Positions 29,475 through 38,454 of a stretch of DNA of 64,000 nt are shown here, one piece after another (the stretch's first letter is position 1; the number at the start of each line of letters is the position of its first letter). The notes beneath the pieces were generated by a model, which saw only the letters and a list, made by a program, of their open reading frames with translations, made no database searches and was not told where the DNA came from. This DNA comes from Ruegeria conchae (GTDB taxonomy: Bacteria > Pseudomonadota > Alphaproteobacteria > Rhodobacterales > Rhodobacteraceae): assembly GCF_000192475.1 (NCBI RefSeq), contig NZ_AEYW01000006.1, positions 682,001 through 746,000 of the forward strand. The letters are read 5' to 3'. Position numbers and translations under genes: made by a program.

Positions 29475-30356
29475 ATGCGCCACGAATACGAAATAGGGAT
29501 GCTGTGGGTCGAAGGCCCCCTCAGCTATGTAGAAGTTCTTTGCGCTCAATCTTTCTTAGATGCAGGTCATCATGTAAAACTCTACCATTATGGACACGTA
29601 CAAAATGTGCCGGAAGGTGTAGAGCTTGTTCACGGCGATACCGTACTCGGCAGTGATCGCTTTATCAAACACGGTAGAACAGGTAGCTTCGCGTTGTTCT
29701 CTGATGTATTCAGGTATCATCTTCTTCAACAAAATGACCGGATGATCTGGGCGGATCTTGATGCTTATTGCGTCAAGACTTTCAAGTCGGAGACTGGTCA
29801 TTTCTACGCTTGGGAATCCGACTATCAAATTGCTGGTGGTGTTTTAGGCCTACCTTCAGACAGCGAAGCGCTTGGGCAACTTCTTGAGATGACTGAAGAT
29901 GAATATGGAATTCCTGAATGGTATCCTGATGAAGAGAAGAAGCGCCTTGAAAACCTAAGAGAGGCAGGAACTCCGGTGCATGTTGGTGATTTACGTTGGG
30001 GTGTCTGGGGTCCGCATGCAGTGACTCATTATCTGCAAAAAACCGGAGAATCGAAATACGCTTTTCCAGAAAATTGGCTTTATCCAATAAGTTTTAAAAA
30101 CCGCCGCTTTTTAATGCGGTCAAAATGGGCCCGTAAAGTGCGCCGTGCTGTAACTGAAGATACTTATTCAGTTCATTTCTATGGGCGTAGAATCCGGCAG
30201 TTTTTGGCCACTATAGGAGGCGTTCCTGAACCGGGCAGTTACATGGAACAGTTGTTGACTAAGCACAACATTAACACCGCTGCGGCACCTATTTTTACGC
30301 GGCAAGAGCGTGAGGCACAAAAGGCAACTCAGGAAGCAACTCCACCTGTAAAATAA
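29475..30356 (+). CDS. Glycosyltransferase with DxD motif (GT32/TcdA-like)
   Basis: The 293-residue protein has no signal peptide. Visible features are an N-terminal LWVEGPLSYVEVLCAQSFL, the FSDVFRYHLL segment and the metal/sugar-nucleotide DxD in MIWADLDAYCVK (D94/D96). These are typical of GT32-like and TcdA-like sugar transferases. The acceptor is unknown; surface polysaccharide or lipid is likely. Base composition is visibly more A+T-rich than neighbours. It sits alone between two identical tRNA-Asn genes, which suggests acquisition. The ATG at 29475 is chosen over 29427 because the protein similarity begins there. Confidence 0.75.
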   Translation: MRHEYEIGMLWVEGPLSYVEVLCAQSFLDAGHHVKLYHYGHVQNVPEGVELVHGDTVLGSDRFIKHGRTGSFALFSDVFRYHLLQQNDRMIWADLDAYCVKTFKSETGHFYAWESDYQIAGGVLGLPSDSEALGQLLEMTEDEYGIPEWYPDEEKKRLENLREAGTPVHVGDLRWGVWGPHAVTHYLQKTGESKYAFPENWLYPISFKNRRFLMRSKWARKVRRAVTEDTYSVHFYGRRIRQFLATIGGVPEPGSYMEQLLTKHNINTAAAPIFTRQEREAQKATQEATPPVK

Positions 30357-30516
30357 ACCTGCAGGTAGCCTTTCGAAGCGACAATGCTTACATCGGTGCC
30401 AAGAGAAAACTCACAAGCAAAAACATAGAGTTTTCTGGGCCTTTACTAATTATCTTCAAAAAATAATCTAATCCTCTGGACGATGCCAAAGCTGATTGCT
30501 ATACGGCGCGGACCGT

Positions 30517-30591
30517 TCCGGCGTAGCTCAGCGGTAGAGCAGTTGACTGTTAATCAATTGGTCGTAGGTTCGATCCCTACCGCCGGAGCCA
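30517..30591 (+). tRNA. tRNA-Asn (GTT), copy 2
   Basis: Base-for-base identical to the copy at 29201-29275; the identity starts two bases upstream (30515) and ends exactly at the CCA. The flanks differ completely. The 3' end lies 19 bases before the stop of the DmdB-like gene on the opposite strand. Confidence 0.97.
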
Positions 30592-30610
30592 TTCTTCCCC
30601 CGTTTGGCAT

Positions 30611-32230
30611 TCACCCCATCAGCACGTCGCTAAAATCCGCACGCAAGTTCCGTTTCAGGACTTTGCCGGTTGCGTTCAATGGCAGAGCGTCGACGAATAC
30701 AACCTTGTCTGGCACCTGCCATTTGGCGATCTTACCGTCAAAGAATGAAAGTAAATCCTGCTCGGTTGGCTCTTGGCCTTCCGCCTTCACAGCAACCAAA
30801 AGCGGGCGTTCATCCCACTTCGGATGAGGCACACCCACAACCGCCGCTGTCGCCAGTTGAGGGTGCGCGACAGCGATATTTTCCAGCTCGACCGAGCTGA
30901 TCCATTCGCCACCTGATTTGATAATATCCTTCGATCGGTCGCGGATGGTCATAAACCCATCTGGGTCCAATGTTGCCACGTCGCCGGTTGCGAACCAGCC
31001 ATCCTGCAACAAGGCGTCATCTTGCATGTGGAAATAGCTGTCTAGCACCCAATGGCCGCGCACCATCAGATCACCCTGCGTTTCACCGTCATGGGGAAGG
31101 TCGCTGCCATCGTCATCGACTATTTTCAGTTCAACACCAAAGGGCGGGCGGCCTTGGCTCTCGCGTAGTTTGTGTTGTGCTTCAATGGGCATTTCCAGAT
31201 GCTTGGCCATAGGATAGTTGGTAGTGCCCAGCGGGCTCATTTCACTCATACCCCAGGCATGGACGGTATCGACACCATAGGTCTCGCGAAAGGTTTCGAT
31301 CATCGAAGGCGGGCACGCTGCACCGCCTATAACTGTACGATTCAGGCTTTCCAGTTTGGTTCCACATGTCGCCGCGTGCGCCAGAAGGCCCTGCCAGATG
31401 GTTGGCACACCCATCGCCAATGTCACGCCATAAGTGTCGATCAGATTGACCAATGCTTCCCCATGCAAACCCGGCCCCGGCAATACCATGCGTGAGCCGG
31501 ACATGGCGCTGGCATAGGGTGAACCCCAAGCATTAACGTGAAACATTGGCACCACCGGCAATACCACATCCATCGCGGAATAGCCGATAACATCACGTGT
31601 GTTTGACGCGAAACTATGCAGCAAAGTCGAACGATGCGAATACAGAACACCTTTGGGGTTTCCTGTTGTGCCCGATGTGTAGCAAAGGCTAGAGGCGGTA
31701 TTCTCATCAAAACTGGGCCACGCGTAATCCGCATCGCCGGTTTCAATCAACTCGTCATAGAAGATCAGACCAGGGACCTGAGACAACGCGGCCTCATCTC
31801 GTGCACCCATCAGCACGAAATGCTGCACCTCGGTCAGATGCTCCTGAAGCGCGGCGACCAACGGCAGGAAAGTTGCATCAAAGAACAGAACCCGATCCTG
31901 CGCGTGGTTGATGATATAGGTCAGTTGCTCAGGGAAAAGACGCGGATTGATCGTGTGACAGACGAAGCCCGCGCCGGATACGGCATAGTAGATCTCAAGA
32001 TGGCGGCGGTTATTCCAGGCCAGTGTGCCCACTCGATCCTGCGGCTGTAGCCCAAGATTCATAAGCGCCGAAGCCATACGGCGGGCGTTCTGCGCGATCC
32101 CCGCCCAGTTGGTCTGGGTCACGGCCCCGTCCGTCTCGACCGAGATTATCTCGGTCTGTCCGTGATAGCGTTCGGCGTGATCAATAAGCGACGAAATCAG
32201 CAAAGGCTGCGTCATCATCTGTCCCAGCAT
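30611..32230 (-). CDS. dmdB: Acyl-CoA ligase, DmdB-like (3-methylmercaptopropionyl-CoA ligase)
   Basis: AMP-forming CoA ligase of 539 residues with the P-loop YTSGTTGNPKGVLYSH, GMSEMSPLG, TGDVATLDPDGF, and the C-terminal lysine region NATGKVLKR. The overall sequence closely resembles the Ruegeria DmdB as I remember it. DmdB activates methylmercaptopropionate from DMSP demethylation. Medium-chain fatty-acid activation is the alternative or additional activity. The start at 32230 has GGGAGGA seven bases upstream; 32245 is in frame but lacks this. It lies downstream of pgi on the same strand after 106 bases. Confidence 0.75.
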   Translation of the reverse strand: MLGQMMTQPLLISSLIDHAERYHGQTEIISVETDGAVTQTNWAGIAQNARRMASALMNLGLQPQDRVGTLAWNNRRHLEIYYAVSGAGFVCHTINPRLFPEQLTYIINHAQDRVLFFDATFLPLVAALQEHLTEVQHFVLMGARDEAALSQVPGLIFYDELIETGDADYAWPSFDENTASSLCYTSGTTGNPKGVLYSHRSTLLHSFASNTRDVIGYSAMDVVLPVVPMFHVNAWGSPYASAMSGSRMVLPGPGLHGEALVNLIDTYGVTLAMGVPTIWQGLLAHAATCGTKLESLNRTVIGGAACPPSMIETFRETYGVDTVHAWGMSEMSPLGTTNYPMAKHLEMPIEAQHKLRESQGRPPFGVELKIVDDDGSDLPHDGETQGDLMVRGHWVLDSYFHMQDDALLQDGWFATGDVATLDPDGFMTIRDRSKDIIKSGGEWISSVELENIAVAHPQLATAAVVGVPHPKWDERPLLVAVKAEGQEPTEQDLLSFFDGKIAKWQVPDKVVFVDALPLNATGKVLKRNLRADFSDVLMG

Positions 32231-32336
32231 GGACAATCCTCCCATCGTCAGCGCTTGGCCGCGCCCTTCTACATTGGCAGAAACCCTGCCAAGATTTTAA
32301 TTGTCTGACAATAAGAGAGTTTGGCTGAGTGCCGTG

Positions 32337-33947
32337 TCAACCTCGATGGCGTAGCGCGTACTCGACCAGACCGGCTGTCGAACCATCCTTGCCTTCGGTG
32401 CCAACTTCGCCATCGACAATGGGCCCCAGAGACGTCGCCAGTTCTTTGCCCAGCTCAACGCCCCATTGATCGAATGAATTGATGCCGAGCAACACGCCTT
32501 CGACAAAAACCCGATGCTCGTACAGCGCAATGATCTGGCCCAGCACATATGGCGTAAGCTGCGGATATATCAGGGTTGTTGATGGGCGATCCCCCGAGAA
32601 CACACGGTGGCGCGCCTGACGCTCCAGCTCTTCGCCGGTCAAACCCTTATCCACCATCCGCACGCGGGCTTCATCCAATGATCGGCCTTGCATCAGAGCC
32701 TCGGACTGAGCCAGGCAATTGGCCAGAAGCAGACGATGATGATGGGCCAATTCAGGCTCATGCCCATTGGCTGCCACCATGAACTCGCACGGGATCACGT
32801 CAGTGCCCTGGTGAATCAGTTGATAGAATGCGTGCTGTCCATTGGTGCCAGGCTCACCCCAAACCACCGGACCTGATGGCATGGCCAACGTACTGCCATC
32901 CATTGCGACAGATTTGCCGTTCGATTCCATTTCAAGCTGCTGGAAATACGCTGGAAGCCGCAGAAGGCGCTGATCATAAGGCAAAACCGCACGGCTGGCG
33001 TAACCCAAAACCTGCCGGTGCCAGACACCGACAAGCGCCAACATAACCGGCATGTTTTCAACCCACTTCGCCGAGCGGAAATGCAGGTCCATCGCCTGCC
33101 CACCTCGCAGAAAAGCATCGAATGCATTTGAGCCTACAGCGATCATCACCGGCAATCCGACCGGGCCCCAGACCGAATAGCGTCCGCCCACCCAGTCGGC
33201 GAAACCGAACACGCGCTCTTCGGGGATGCCAAACGCAGCTGTCTTATCCACCGCGCTCGAAACGGCAGCGAATTGCTGCGACGGGTCTCCGCCTCCATCC
33301 ACCATCCAAGCACGCGCCGTCCGCGCGTTGGTCATGGTTTCGATGGTGGTGAAGGTTTTCGAAGCCACAACAATCAGCGTGCGCGTCGGGTCTAGCATGC
33401 GCAAGGTGTCGGCGATATGCGCCCCGTCCACGTTCGAGACGTAATGCAACTTTGGACCATCGTGATACGGTGCCAGGGCATGTGTCGCCATGACCGGACC
33501 AAGATCCGAGCCGCCGATGCCGATATTCACAACATCCGTAAAGCTGCCCCCTGCCCCCTTGATCGCCCCGCCGCGCACCTCTTCGGCAAACACGCGCATC
33601 CGCTGCAATGTTTCCAGAACGTCTGGCATCACGTCCTGACCATCCACCTCGACCGGACCGCCATCGAGGTTGCGCAACGCCGTATGCAGTACCGCACGCC
33701 CTTCGGTCTCGTTGATCTTTTGGCCCGCAAACATCGCCGTCCGGCGATCCGCCAATTTGGCATGGTCACAGAGTTGAATAAGTGCAGAGCGAATGTCGTC
33801 GTTGATCTGAGTTTTAGAGTAGTCAAACAACAGGTCGCCGCTGGACGTGGAAAAACTCTCGGCACGGTTTGAATCTGCATCGAACAGATCAAGTATTCTG
33901 CGATCACCGATCGATTTAGCCAGAGATTTCAGTTGATCCAATTGCAT
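32337..33947 (-). CDS. pgi: Glucose-6-phosphate isomerase
   Basis: Interconverts glucose-6-phosphate and fructose-6-phosphate. The 536-residue protein shows family signatures: [31 protein letters not shown] and the C-terminal [13 protein letters not shown] with catalytic Lys. Third in a zwf-pgl-pgi run on this strand, five bases after pgl. Together these feed fructose and glucose phosphates into the Entner-Doudoroff route. Confidence 0.96.
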   Translation of the reverse strand: MQLDQLKSLAKSIGDRRILDLFDADSNRAESFSTSSGDLLFDYSKTQINDDIRSALIQLCDHAKLADRRTAMFAGQKINETEGRAVLHTALRNLDGGPVEVDGQDVMPDVLETLQRMRVFAEEVRGGAIKGAGGSFTDVVNIGIGGSDLGPVMATHALAPYHDGPKLHYVSNVDGAHIADTLRMLDPTRTLIVVASKTFTTIETMTNARTARAWMVDGGGDPSQQFAAVSSAVDKTAAFGIPEERVFGFADWVGGRYSVWGPVGLPVMIAVGSNAFDAFLRGGQAMDLHFRSAKWVENMPVMLALVGVWHRQVLGYASRAVLPYDQRLLRLPAYFQQLEMESNGKSVAMDGSTLAMPSGPVVWGEPGTNGQHAFYQLIHQGTDVIPCEFMVAANGHEPELAHHHRLLLANCLAQSEALMQGRSLDEARVRMVDKGLTGEELERQARHRVFSGDRPSTTLIYPQLTPYVLGQIIALYEHRVFVEGVLLGINSFDQWGVELGKELATSLGPIVDGEVGTEGKDGSTAGLVEYALRHRG

Positions 33948-33952
33948 GGTGA

Positions 33953-34624
33953 CTACTCCGCCCAGTGGACAGTCATGCCGGTTAGCACGGCCGCGATAGG
34001 CGCCTCTTCTGGCGGCAGTGACATGGCGCGATCCAGCGCATCGCGCTTGGATTCTCCGAAGATAATGAGATGTTTTGACAACGCACCTTCGAGCACGGGT
34101 GCGGTCAGTGTTATTCTCGCCTCGGGCTGCACGTTTGTCCTTGCCACCGCAAGTGTAGGCGCGTGGCTGTCCAGCGCGGCAGTCAGGCCCTGCATCCCAG
34201 GAAAAAGAGAGGCCGTGTGCATATCCTCACCCATGCCAAGAACCAGGACCGACAGAGGCAAGACGGGATTGATCAGGCTTTCGATCTCAGGCAGAACCGC
34301 TTCGGGCTCATGACCTGCGACAAACAATGGCAGGTACTGCGCGACAGAGGCGCGATTGGTCAATAGACGCTCGCGGATCAGCCGCTCGTTCGAACGTTTA
34401 TGGTCACCCGGTACGCACCGCTCATCTGTCGGCAACACGCGCACGCGATCCCACTCAAGATCAGCCGCACATAACCCATCAAACACCGGCCCCGGGGTGG
34501 TCCCTCCGGGAACGGCAAGCGAAACAACATCGTGGTGCAACAACGCGGACTCAATGTCTCCGGCCAGTGCATTCGCGACATCAATGGCCAGCATGTCACG
34601 GTCTGCATATTCTTTAATATTCAT
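33953..34624 (-). CDS. pgl: 6-phosphogluconolactonase
   Basis: Hydrolyses 6-phosphogluconolactone from Zwf. The 223-residue DevB-type protein has [14 protein letters not shown] near the N-terminus and [16 protein letters not shown] in the middle. Its start overlaps the zwf stop by four bases, showing tight coupling with the enzyme that makes its substrate. Confidence 0.94.
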   Translation of the reverse strand: MNIKEYADRDMLAIDVANALAGDIESALLHHDVVSLAVPGGTTPGPVFDGLCAADLEWDRVRVLPTDERCVPGDHKRSNERLIRERLLTNRASVAQYLPLFVAGHEPEAVLPEIESLINPVLPLSVLVLGMGEDMHTASLFPGMQGLTAALDSHAPTLAVARTNVQPEARITLTAPVLEGALSKHLIIFGESKRDALDRAMSLPPEEAPIAAVLTGMTVHWAE

Positions 34625-36075
34625 GGGTTTATTCCTTGCCAGCGGCGGTGATCTCTCTTCATCAGCAGTTCGGCGTCGCCTGGGCCAGTGCTGCCATTTT
34701 CATAAGGTTTGGGCACGTCTCCGCGTGCCTGCCAGCCCGCAATGATCGGGTCGGTCCAGGCCCACGCGGCCTCGACCTCATCACCGCGCATAAACAGGGT
34801 CTGGTTGCCGCGAATGACATCCATCACCAGCCGCTCATAGGCGTCTGGCGGGTCCTGATTTTCGGGTCCAAGCGCCTCGGCAAAGCTCATGTCCAGCGGA
34901 ACGTCGACCAGCCGCATCCCACCCTGCCCCGGCTCTTTGATCGTCACTTTCAGAGTAATGCCTTCGTTCGGCTGCAACCGAATCGAAAGCGCATTTGCGT
35001 GACGCCCCGCCTCTTCGCCGAAAATCGAATGCGGCGCATCCTTGAACATCACATTGATGACCGACGACCGCGCTACCAATTCCTTACCAGTGCGCAGATA
35101 AAATGGGGTGCCTGCCCATCTCCAGTTGCTGATATGCGCGCGCAAAGCCACATAACTCTCGGTCGTGGACCGGTTGTTACCCACAACCTCGCGATACCCC
35201 CGACCCTGTTTTCCACCGGCAAACTGTCCCCGAACAATGTGGTGCGGTTCAACCGGGTCCAGCGCACGGATCACCTTGAGCTTTTCGTCGCGTACCGCAT
35301 CCGGGTCAAACTTTGCGGGCGGTTCCATCGCGATCAGACACAAAAGCTGCATTAGGTGGTTCTGCATCATATCGCGCATGGCACCTGCACGCTCGTAATA
35401 CTCTTCCCGCCCATCGATGCCGACTGTTTCCGCAACGGTGATCTGAATGTGATCCACGTACTGGCTGTTCCACAATGGCTCGAACAACATGTTGCCGAAC
35501 CGGACCGCCATCAGGTTTTGTACCGTTTCTTTACCCAGATAGTGATCAATTCGATAGATTTGCCCCTCATCAAAATGCGACGCCAAAGTTGCATTCAAAG
35601 CGCGCGCACTTTCCAGATCGTGCCCAAACGGCTTTTCAACAACGATCCGGGTCTGAGGGGTGGCGAGATTATGCGCTCTGATCCGCTCGGCCAGCGGACC
35701 AAACAGTCTGGGACCCACCGAGAAATAGAACGCTCGGATTCGATCCGTGCTCAGCAATTCGGACAATGGAGCCCACCCGTCTTCGGACAAGGCATCCAGC
35801 GGAACATAATTTATGCGCTGCAGAAAACCATTTACCGCCTCCGGGTCTTTAGACCGTTTTGGCGCATACTGACGCAAAGATTCGGCAACTATATCCCGAA
35901 AGGATTCAACGGTCAGCGCACCCCGTGCCGCGCCTATGATCCGGGTGGCCTCGGGCCATTGTCCGGCGCAGTAACGCCGAAACAGAGCCGGAACGATCTT
36001 GCGCTGCGCCAGATCGCCGGTTCCGCCGAATATGACCAGATCAAATGGGTCAACGGGTATGACGCGAGAAACCAT
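34621..36075 (-). CDS. zwf: Glucose-6-phosphate 1-dehydrogenase
   Basis: Oxidises glucose-6-phosphate with NAD(P)+, the entry of the Entner-Doudoroff and pentose phosphate paths. The 484-residue protein has the FGGTGDLAQRK nucleotide loop and the substrate-binding RIDHYLGKE. It leads the zwf-pgl-pgi operon. edd and eda are not in the window. It is divergent from a radical SAM gene with 163 bases between starts. Confidence 0.96.
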   Translation of the reverse strand: MVSRVIPVDPFDLVIFGGTGDLAQRKIVPALFRRYCAGQWPEATRIIGAARGALTVESFRDIVAESLRQYAPKRSKDPEAVNGFLQRINYVPLDALSEDGWAPLSELLSTDRIRAFYFSVGPRLFGPLAERIRAHNLATPQTRIVVEKPFGHDLESARALNATLASHFDEGQIYRIDHYLGKETVQNLMAVRFGNMLFEPLWNSQYVDHIQITVAETVGIDGREEYYERAGAMRDMMQNHLMQLLCLIAMEPPAKFDPDAVRDEKLKVIRALDPVEPHHIVRGQFAGGKQGRGYREVVGNNRSTTESYVALRAHISNWRWAGTPFYLRTGKELVARSSVINVMFKDAPHSIFGEEAGRHANALSIRLQPNEGITLKVTIKEPGQGGMRLVDVPLDMSFAEALGPENQDPPDAYERLVMDVIRGNQTLFMRGDEVEAAWAWTDPIIAGWQARGDVPKPYENGSTGPGDAELLMKRDHRRWQGINP

Positions 36076-36238
36076 GGCTTTTCCTTACCTTGCCAGTCGT
36101 GGCATGTCCAATGTTAGCGCAATCAAAATGTCGAAATCTTCGAACATCAAAACTCTGTCAGCAGGGCGTCAACGTACTTAACTAAACCGGCACAAACGAT
36201 TAAGTCGGTTTGGTAAATGCACAAAACCGGATGCCGGA

Positions 36239-37192
36239 ATGAAAGACAACGCCACTCAGGCTGCAAATATCGGGAAGTTTCAAAACAGTTTGGTGACAGC
36301 GGACGGGCAAACACGCGCGTCTGTTGCGTTATCCAACCCGGAAACGTTGTGGTTCAATACCGGCACGCTGTGCAATATCGAATGCGTCAACTGTTATATC
36401 GCCAGCAGTCCCACCAATGACGCGCTGGTTTACATCGCAGCAGACGAGGTTCGCGCTTATCTGGATCAGATCGAAGAACGCCAGTGGCCAATCCGCGAGA
36501 TTGGTTTTACCGGTGGTGAGCCCTTCATGAACCCTGAAATGATCGAAATGACCCGCGCAGCGCTTGAACGCGGCTACGAGGTTCTGATTCTGACTAACGC
36601 CATGCAGCCGATGATGCGACGCACGATGCGCGAAGGGTTGCTGGAGCTGCAACGTGACTATGGCGGCAAGCTGACACTGCGCATTTCGGTCGATCACTAC
36701 CGCCCGGAATTACATGATGAAGAGCGTGGAAAAGGCAGCTTTGCCAAGACGCTGATCGGCATGGAATGGCTGCGGGATAACGGCTTTAAGATGGCGATCG
36801 CCGGGCGTACCGTGTGGGGAGATTCCGACGCCGACAGCCGTGCAGGCTATGGCGCATTCTATGCAGAACATGGCTTTGACATCGATCCTCAAGACCCGGG
36901 TCAAACCGTGCTGTTTCCCGAAATGGATGAATCCATAGAAGTGCCTGAAATCACCACCGCTTGCTGGGGAATTCTTGATAAATCTCCAGATGCCATGATG
37001 TGTGCCAGCTCGCGCATGGTGATTAAGCGCAAAGGCGCAGAACGTCCGGCGGTTTTGGCATGTACGTTGCTGCCATACTCACCTGAATTCGAAATGGGCG
37101 AAACCTTGGCCGAGGCCGAAGCCGACGTGCATCTAAACCACCCGCACTGCGCCAAGTTCTGCGTTCTTGGTGGGGCCAGTTGCTCCGGTTGA
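36239..37192 (+). CDS. Radical SAM protein with cysteine-rich C-terminus
   Basis: The 317-residue protein has the cluster motif CNIECVNC (C45, C49, C52) and GFTGGEPF, which contacts SAM. At least six cysteines lie in the last 80 residues, ending HCAKFCVLGGASCSG. Extra C-terminal cysteines recall SPASM/twitch auxiliary clusters, used in peptide or small-molecule modification. No small peptide precursor was seen next to it. The substrate is unknown. It is divergent from zwf and meets the SYLF gene tail to tail with no gap. Confidence 0.8.
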   Translation: MKDNATQAANIGKFQNSLVTADGQTRASVALSNPETLWFNTGTLCNIECVNCYIASSPTNDALVYIAADEVRAYLDQIEERQWPIREIGFTGGEPFMNPEMIEMTRAALERGYEVLILTNAMQPMMRRTMREGLLELQRDYGGKLTLRISVDHYRPELHDEERGKGSFAKTLIGMEWLRDNGFKMAIAGRTVWGDSDADSRAGYGAFYAEHGFDIDPQDPGQTVLFPEMDESIEVPEITTACWGILDKSPDAMMCASSRMVIKRKGAERPAVLACTLLPYSPEFEMGETLAEAEADVHLNHPHCAKFCVLGGASCSG

Positions 37193-37888
37193 TCAGTTAA
37201 GCTCGGGTGATTTCCAGAATTTTGTACCTGAGGCTCCCGCTGACACCCGCCACCCCTTCTTGCTCAGAACAAAGAAGGATCGGCCATCGGTAAAGCGCAG
37301 CGTGTCTCCCGCGCGATCCTCACCATACATTGCGCCCGTCTCCGCGGTCGCGTCGTAGCCGTGATCAATAAAATACTCTAGATCTGCAGGGGTTTCGAAG
37401 AGGATCACGAACTTGGTTTCAAAGCCCCCGATCCCAATCGCTCCGCCAACGCCCCCGGTCCCCATGTTCATATAGGTGTGTTGTCCTGTGTCTTTTGAAA
37501 CCGCCACACCGCGCCCGTAACCTGCAGATACCGGAAAAACCGTCACCTTGCGCGAGTCAAAAACCGCGTATCCAGCGCAGACTTCGTATAGTTCTTGTGC
37601 CTGTGGATTCTCGGCTAGTAGTTGATCCAGAATTTCGCCCGCCATCAAATCCAACTTGGCACGTGTCTCTTCAGGCGTGGCTTCATTCCTTAGCAGTTCC
37701 GAAGTCGAATCAATGGTTTCGTCGACGACGTTCGCACCTTTCTCGATTGTGTTACCAACACCCTCTGCACCGCGACCTATCGCGTTTGCAGTATTCTCAG
37801 CGCCCTTTTTGATCTTATCCAGAACCCCTTCGGCGATGGCAGGACCGCTCAGGAAAACCGCAGCGGCGAGGATAAGATATCTAGGCAT
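37193..37888 (-). CDS. SYLF-domain (Ysc84-type) secreted lipid-binding protein
   Basis: The 231-residue protein has a signal peptide (MPRYLILAAAVFLSGPAIA) and an amphipathic helical stretch (about residues 20-60). The SYLF/Ysc84 domain follows, with CAGYAVFDSRKVTVFPVSAGYGRG and GGVGGAIGIGG split by short loops. The domain binds phosphoinositides in eukaryotes; bacterial members are exported and poorly understood. It is convergent with the radical SAM gene. Confidence 0.8.
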   Translation of the reverse strand: MPRYLILAAAVFLSGPAIAEGVLDKIKKGAENTANAIGRGAEGVGNTIEKGANVVDETIDSTSELLRNEATPEETRAKLDLMAGEILDQLLAENPQAQELYEVCAGYAVFDSRKVTVFPVSAGYGRGVAVSKDTGQHTYMNMGTGGVGGAIGIGGFETKFVILFETPADLEYFIDHGYDATAETGAMYGEDRAGDTLRFTDGRSFFVLSKKGWRVSAGASGTKFWKSPELN

Positions 37889-37990
37889 AGAGTGATTCCG
37901 TATAAGACCATCAGTTTGGTCATTACATTATCTCAATCGCGACATTTGAGAACCGGACTTTCGATTCCTGAAAGTATATCCGACGCCCGA

Positions 37991-38260
37991 TTAGTTCACG
38001 CGAAACTCTCCAACCATATTCCGCCATTCGCCCGGAGCGATCTTCTTTCGATGTGTGAACCGAACAGAATGCAGTGGTCCTTCAATTTCTTTTTGCCAGA
38101 ATTCCACGAATTCAAAAAGTTTGGGGTGATCCGGGGCAAGATCATAATCCTGCCAGATAAACGTATTCAGAACGTGTATGTAATCGGGCATGTGATAGAA
38201 AAATTCTGCGGTTGTCAGCCCGTACCCTTTCAACATGAGTTCGGTTTCGTTTTGCGCCAT
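37991..38260 (-). CDS. usg: Usg family protein
   Basis: The 89-residue protein (ATG at 38260; an ATG at 38272 would add four residues) matches the alphaproteobacterial Usg family: LKGYGLTTAEFFYHMPD, IWQDYDLAPDHPKL, and SVRFTHRKKI. Usg was named from the gene upstream of trpF in Caulobacter; its function is not known. Here it is not next to trp genes. It is divergent from gyrA with about 195 bases between them. Confidence 0.85.
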   Translation of the reverse strand: MAQNETELMLKGYGLTTAEFFYHMPDYIHVLNTFIWQDYDLAPDHPKLFEFVEFWQKEIEGPLHSVRFTHRKKIAPGEWRNMVGEFRVN

Positions 38261-38454
38261 CCAGACCTCCATTTTTATTGCAAGGTCTTCTCAGGGTAAC
38301 ACGAAAATCACCTAATACTTAGATAACAATATGTTACTCTACTGTTACCGGGCTAATTTGGCCACAAGACGGTTGCTTGCTTGCACCTTATATGCCGGGT
38401 CTGATAAGGTGCATCCACAAGATATAGATCAAAAACAAGACACGGGCAGCCTAC

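Noticed and set aside
29199-30591. A prophage or full genomic island at the duplicated tRNA-Asn
   Set aside because: Only one gene lies between the copies and there is no integrase or phage gene; kept only as a possible small cargo insertion.
38260-38454. Repeated GTAACA/TGTTAC words before gyrA as a defined operator
   Set aside because: The inverted words are short and A+T-rich; I cannot tie them to a regulator.
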